NCBI RefSeq assembly: GCF_039543645.1
Contig: NZ_BAABKD010000009.1
Span: 496,001-560,000 of the forward strand
Direction of reading: 5' to 3'
Source of the DNA: Paenalcaligenes hermetiae
Lineage (GTDB): Bacteria; Pseudomonadota; Gammaproteobacteria; Burkholderiales; Burkholderiaceae_B
Length of the DNA: 64,000 nt
Shown here one piece after another: positions 62,120-64,000 of the stretch. The position numbers were made by a program, and so were the translations under genes. The notes below the pieces were generated by a model. That model saw nothing but the letters and a program-made list of their open reading frames with translations. It was not told the DNA's origin and searched no databases. Every line of letters begins with the position of its first letter. Within the stretch, counting starts at the first letter, position 1.

Positions 62120-63967
62120 ATGCTTAGCCCCGCCGTACTCATCGTCCTGATTTTGCTTGTCACCATTGGCTTATTTCTGTTTGGGCGCTGGCGGCACGAT
62201 ATTGTGGCCATTATTGCCCTCTTGTTATGTACGTTCTTAGGCTTGGTTGATCCCAAAAACACCTTTATGGGATTTAGTCACCCAGCGGTAGTCACTGTTG
62301 CTTGTATTTTGATCCTCAGTTACGCGTTGCAGCAAACAGGGGTCGTCGATGCTCTAGCTCACCGTGTGCTCCCTAAAAAAGGCTCGCCCACCATTGCCTT
62401 GCTAACGCTTACGGCTTTAGGCGCTTTTTTATCAGGCTTTATGAACAATGTAGGTGCTCTGGCTTTACTCATGCCGGTGGCTCTACAGATGGCCAATCGT
62501 TATCAATTAGCGCCCGGCCAAGTCCTAATGCCACTGGCTTATGGCACAATTTTAGGCGGGCTAACCACTTTGATTGGTACTCCCTCTAATTTGATCGTCT
62601 CTAGCTTTCGTATCCAAACTTCGGGCTCAGGCTATCACATGTTTGACTTTAGTCCTGTTGGCGTAAGCGTAGCCATCATTGGTATTTTATTTATTTGTCT
62701 GCTCGGTTGGCGCTTCATTCCGGTACGAGAGCGCGCGGGCAAAGATTCTTTTGATACCGGCGCGTATCTTACCGAAGCCCGTGTCCCCGCCGAAAGCAAA
62801 GCCATAGGGATGCGTCTGGGCGAAGTCCAGTCCACTCTGGATCAAACAGATAGCCAAATCTTGGGGTTAATTCGTAAAGACATTCGTCTCAATGCCCCCA
62901 ACCCAGCACTAAGCCTAGTAGAAAATGATGTGCTTCTTATCGAAGCCGATCCAGAAGCCTTAGCCAAAAATCTCGATGTGCTAGGCCTCGTATTTAATGA
63001 GGACAAAGCCCCCTCCACCCCTCCCGAGGGGCTACCCGCGGCACAAGCCACCGAAGCGAAAACATCAGCCAATGGCGATAAAACTAAAGAGAAAAAAGAA
63101 AAAGGCAGTTATTCCAATGAACTCTCTGAGCTCGCTATTTTGCCAGGGTCTCCGCTTATTGGGCGTAGTGCCGCTGACTTACGTCTACGCTCTTTATATC
63201 GAATTAACTTACTCGCTATTTCCCGTCAGGGTACTCGCTCTAGAACGCGTCTTAAACAAACCCCCTTACGCATTGGGGATGTACTGCTCTTACAAGGCGC
63301 AGCCGAAAATGTGGCCGATTTTGCCTCGGTGGGTGGATGCGCCCCCCTCGCGACCCGTCCTTTACGCGTGCCCGACCGCCAAAAGATGCTGCTCTCCGCT
63401 GGTATTATGCTGTTGAGTGTCATACTCGCCGCTACAGGGCTAGCTTCAGCAGCGGTAAGTTTTATGTTTGGTGTGCTCTTATTGTTACTGCTTAATGTGA
63501 TTGCAATCCGCAATGTTTACCAAGCGGTAGACTGGTCAGTGATCGTTTTGCTTGCCGCGCTGATTCCTGTCGCACAAGCCATGGAAAGCACCGGAGCCGC
63601 TGCCGCGATTGCTACACTTTTATTAGATTATGTCGCACAGGGCAATACCATGTGGGCGCTTGTGCTTATTATGGTGGCCACCATGGGACTATCTGATCTT
63701 ATGAATAATGCCGCTACCGCTGCCGTCATGAGTCCTGTTGCCATTGGCACAGCGCAACAGTTAAGCGTCAACCCCGATACCTTTTTAATGGCCGTGGCTA
63801 TAGGCGCCTCCTGCGCTTTTCTTACCCCCATTGGTCACCAAAACAATACGCTTATTTTAGGTCCCGGCGGCTTTAGGTTTGGAGACTACTGGCGCATGGG
63901 GTTGCCACTAGACATCTTACTTGTGGTTAGTACTATCCCCTTACTGCTCTACTTTTGGCCCCTCTAG
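62120..63967 (+). CDS. SLC13/DASS-type anion transporter with two RCK_C domains
   Basis: Membrane transporter probably for a dicarboxylate, citrate, sulfate or related anion. The N-terminal half has GFMNNVGALALLMPVALQ and GGLTTLIGTPSNLIVSSFR, and the C-terminal half repeats this as SDLMNNAATAAVMSPVA and FLTPIGHQNNTLILGPGG, the paired transport-site hairpins. Two TrkA-C/RCK_C domains (about residues 215-285 and 330-410) lie between, joined by a Lys/Glu-rich low-complexity linker (about 300-330). GGGAGA precedes the ATG. Length 615 aa is typical of this fusion class. Confidence 0.9.
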   Translation: MLSPAVLIVLILLVTIGLFLFGRWRHDIVAIIALLLCTFLGLVDPKNTFMGFSHPAVVTVACILILSYALQQTGVVDALAHRVLPKKGSPTIALLTLTALGAFLSGFMNNVGALALLMPVALQMANRYQLAPGQVLMPLAYGTILGGLTTLIGTPSNLIVSSFRIQTSGSGYHMFDFSPVGVSVAIIGILFICLLGWRFIPVRERAGKDSFDTGAYLTEARVPAESKAIGMRLGEVQSTLDQTDSQILGLIRKDIRLNAPNPALSLVENDVLLIEADPEALAKNLDVLGLVFNEDKAPSTPPEGLPAAQATEAKTSANGDKTKEKKEKGSYSNELSELAILPGSPLIGRSAADLRLRSLYRINLLAISRQGTRSRTRLKQTPLRIGDVLLLQGAAENVADFASVGGCAPLATRPLRVPDRQKMLLSAGIMLLSVILAATGLASAAVSFMFGVLLLLLLNVIAIRNVYQAVDWSVIVLLAALIPVAQAMESTGAAAAIATLLLDYVAQGNTMWALVLIMVATMGLSDLMNNAATAAVMSPVAIGTAQQLSVNPDTFLMAVAIGASCAFLTPIGHQNNTLILGPGGFRFGDYWRMGLPLDILLVVSTIPLLLYFWPL

Positions 63968-64000
63968 CTGCTGCACCAGTGCCACGATGGCCTGCTCCCG

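Noticed and set aside
63941..64000. Possible 3' end of a minus-strand gene (19 codons ending EGPKVEQ) entering from the right edge
   Set aside because: Too short to identify, and it overlaps the SLC13-type gene end; needs sequence beyond the window.
1..64000. CRISPR arrays, rRNA genes, prophage or IS transposases inside the window
   Set aside because: No spaced direct-repeat array, rRNA sequence or phage/IS protein was seen. The only mobile element is the Tn7-type end.

Overview
The window looks like chromosomal DNA from a betaproteobacterium of the order Burkholderiales, most likely Alcaligenaceae-like. The main reason is the long syntenic block mlaFEDAC, ABC-2 exporter, ibaG, murA, his genes, tatABC, petABC, sspAB, which from memory is the Bordetella/Achromobacter/Alcaligenes order. 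A PhaM-type granule protein and short-form HisG fit. The species cannot be named from sequence alone.

Left edge (1-290): the right end of a Tn7-family transposon sits 25 bp past the glmS stop codon. Four TnsB-type sites and the first 42 codons of tnsA are visible; the rest of the element lies outside the window. Region 288-7758 (minus strand): Nudix hydrolase, phaM, glmU, a DHA2 MFS transporter and a GT4 glycosyltransferase form one tight run, followed by glmS. Region 7853-28572 (mostly plus): a SCO copper chaperone, the Mla phospholipid system without mlaB, an ABC-2 exporter, ibaG, murA, a his operon lacking hisC and hisH, HIT, tatABC, a hydrolase, Nif3, mscL, the bc1 complex petABC, sspAB and tRNA-Thr.

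Region 28742-36763: a TRAP transporter, then a decayed stretch in which an LTA-synthase-like gene has an internal frameshifting deletion and runs tail-to-tail into a response regulator truncated after its receiver core. After these come dgkA, a cNMP/CBS/nucleotidyltransferase protein and a DEDDh exonuclease. An AT-rich penicillin G acylase lipoprotein gene (36800-39214) lies between two nearly identical terminator hairpins and looks acquired.

Region 39289-57067 is the main accessory system. A 13-gene minus-strand operon encodes a three-component Rieske ring-hydroxylating dioxygenase, a cis-diol dehydrogenase, a LigAB-type (class III) extradiol dioxygenase, a C-C hydrolase, the hydratase/aldolase/acetaldehyde dehydrogenase lower pathway, a feruloyl-CoA-synthase-like ligase and an NMO-like flavoprotein. 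Next to it is a Liv-type ABC importer operon. Both operons carry near-identical 20-bp palindromes at their promoters, related to ATACACATACGTATGTGTAT, and a TetR regulator is divergent from the catabolic operon. I infer one regulon for uptake and degradation of an unidentified aromatic compound, probably an aromatic acid.

Region 57064-63967: a LysR regulator divergent from formamidase fmdA, fmdB, a HAD phosphatase, a purine-type (xanthine/uracil family) permease behind a riboswitch-like leader with a terminator, and an SLC13-type transporter with RCK_C domains.
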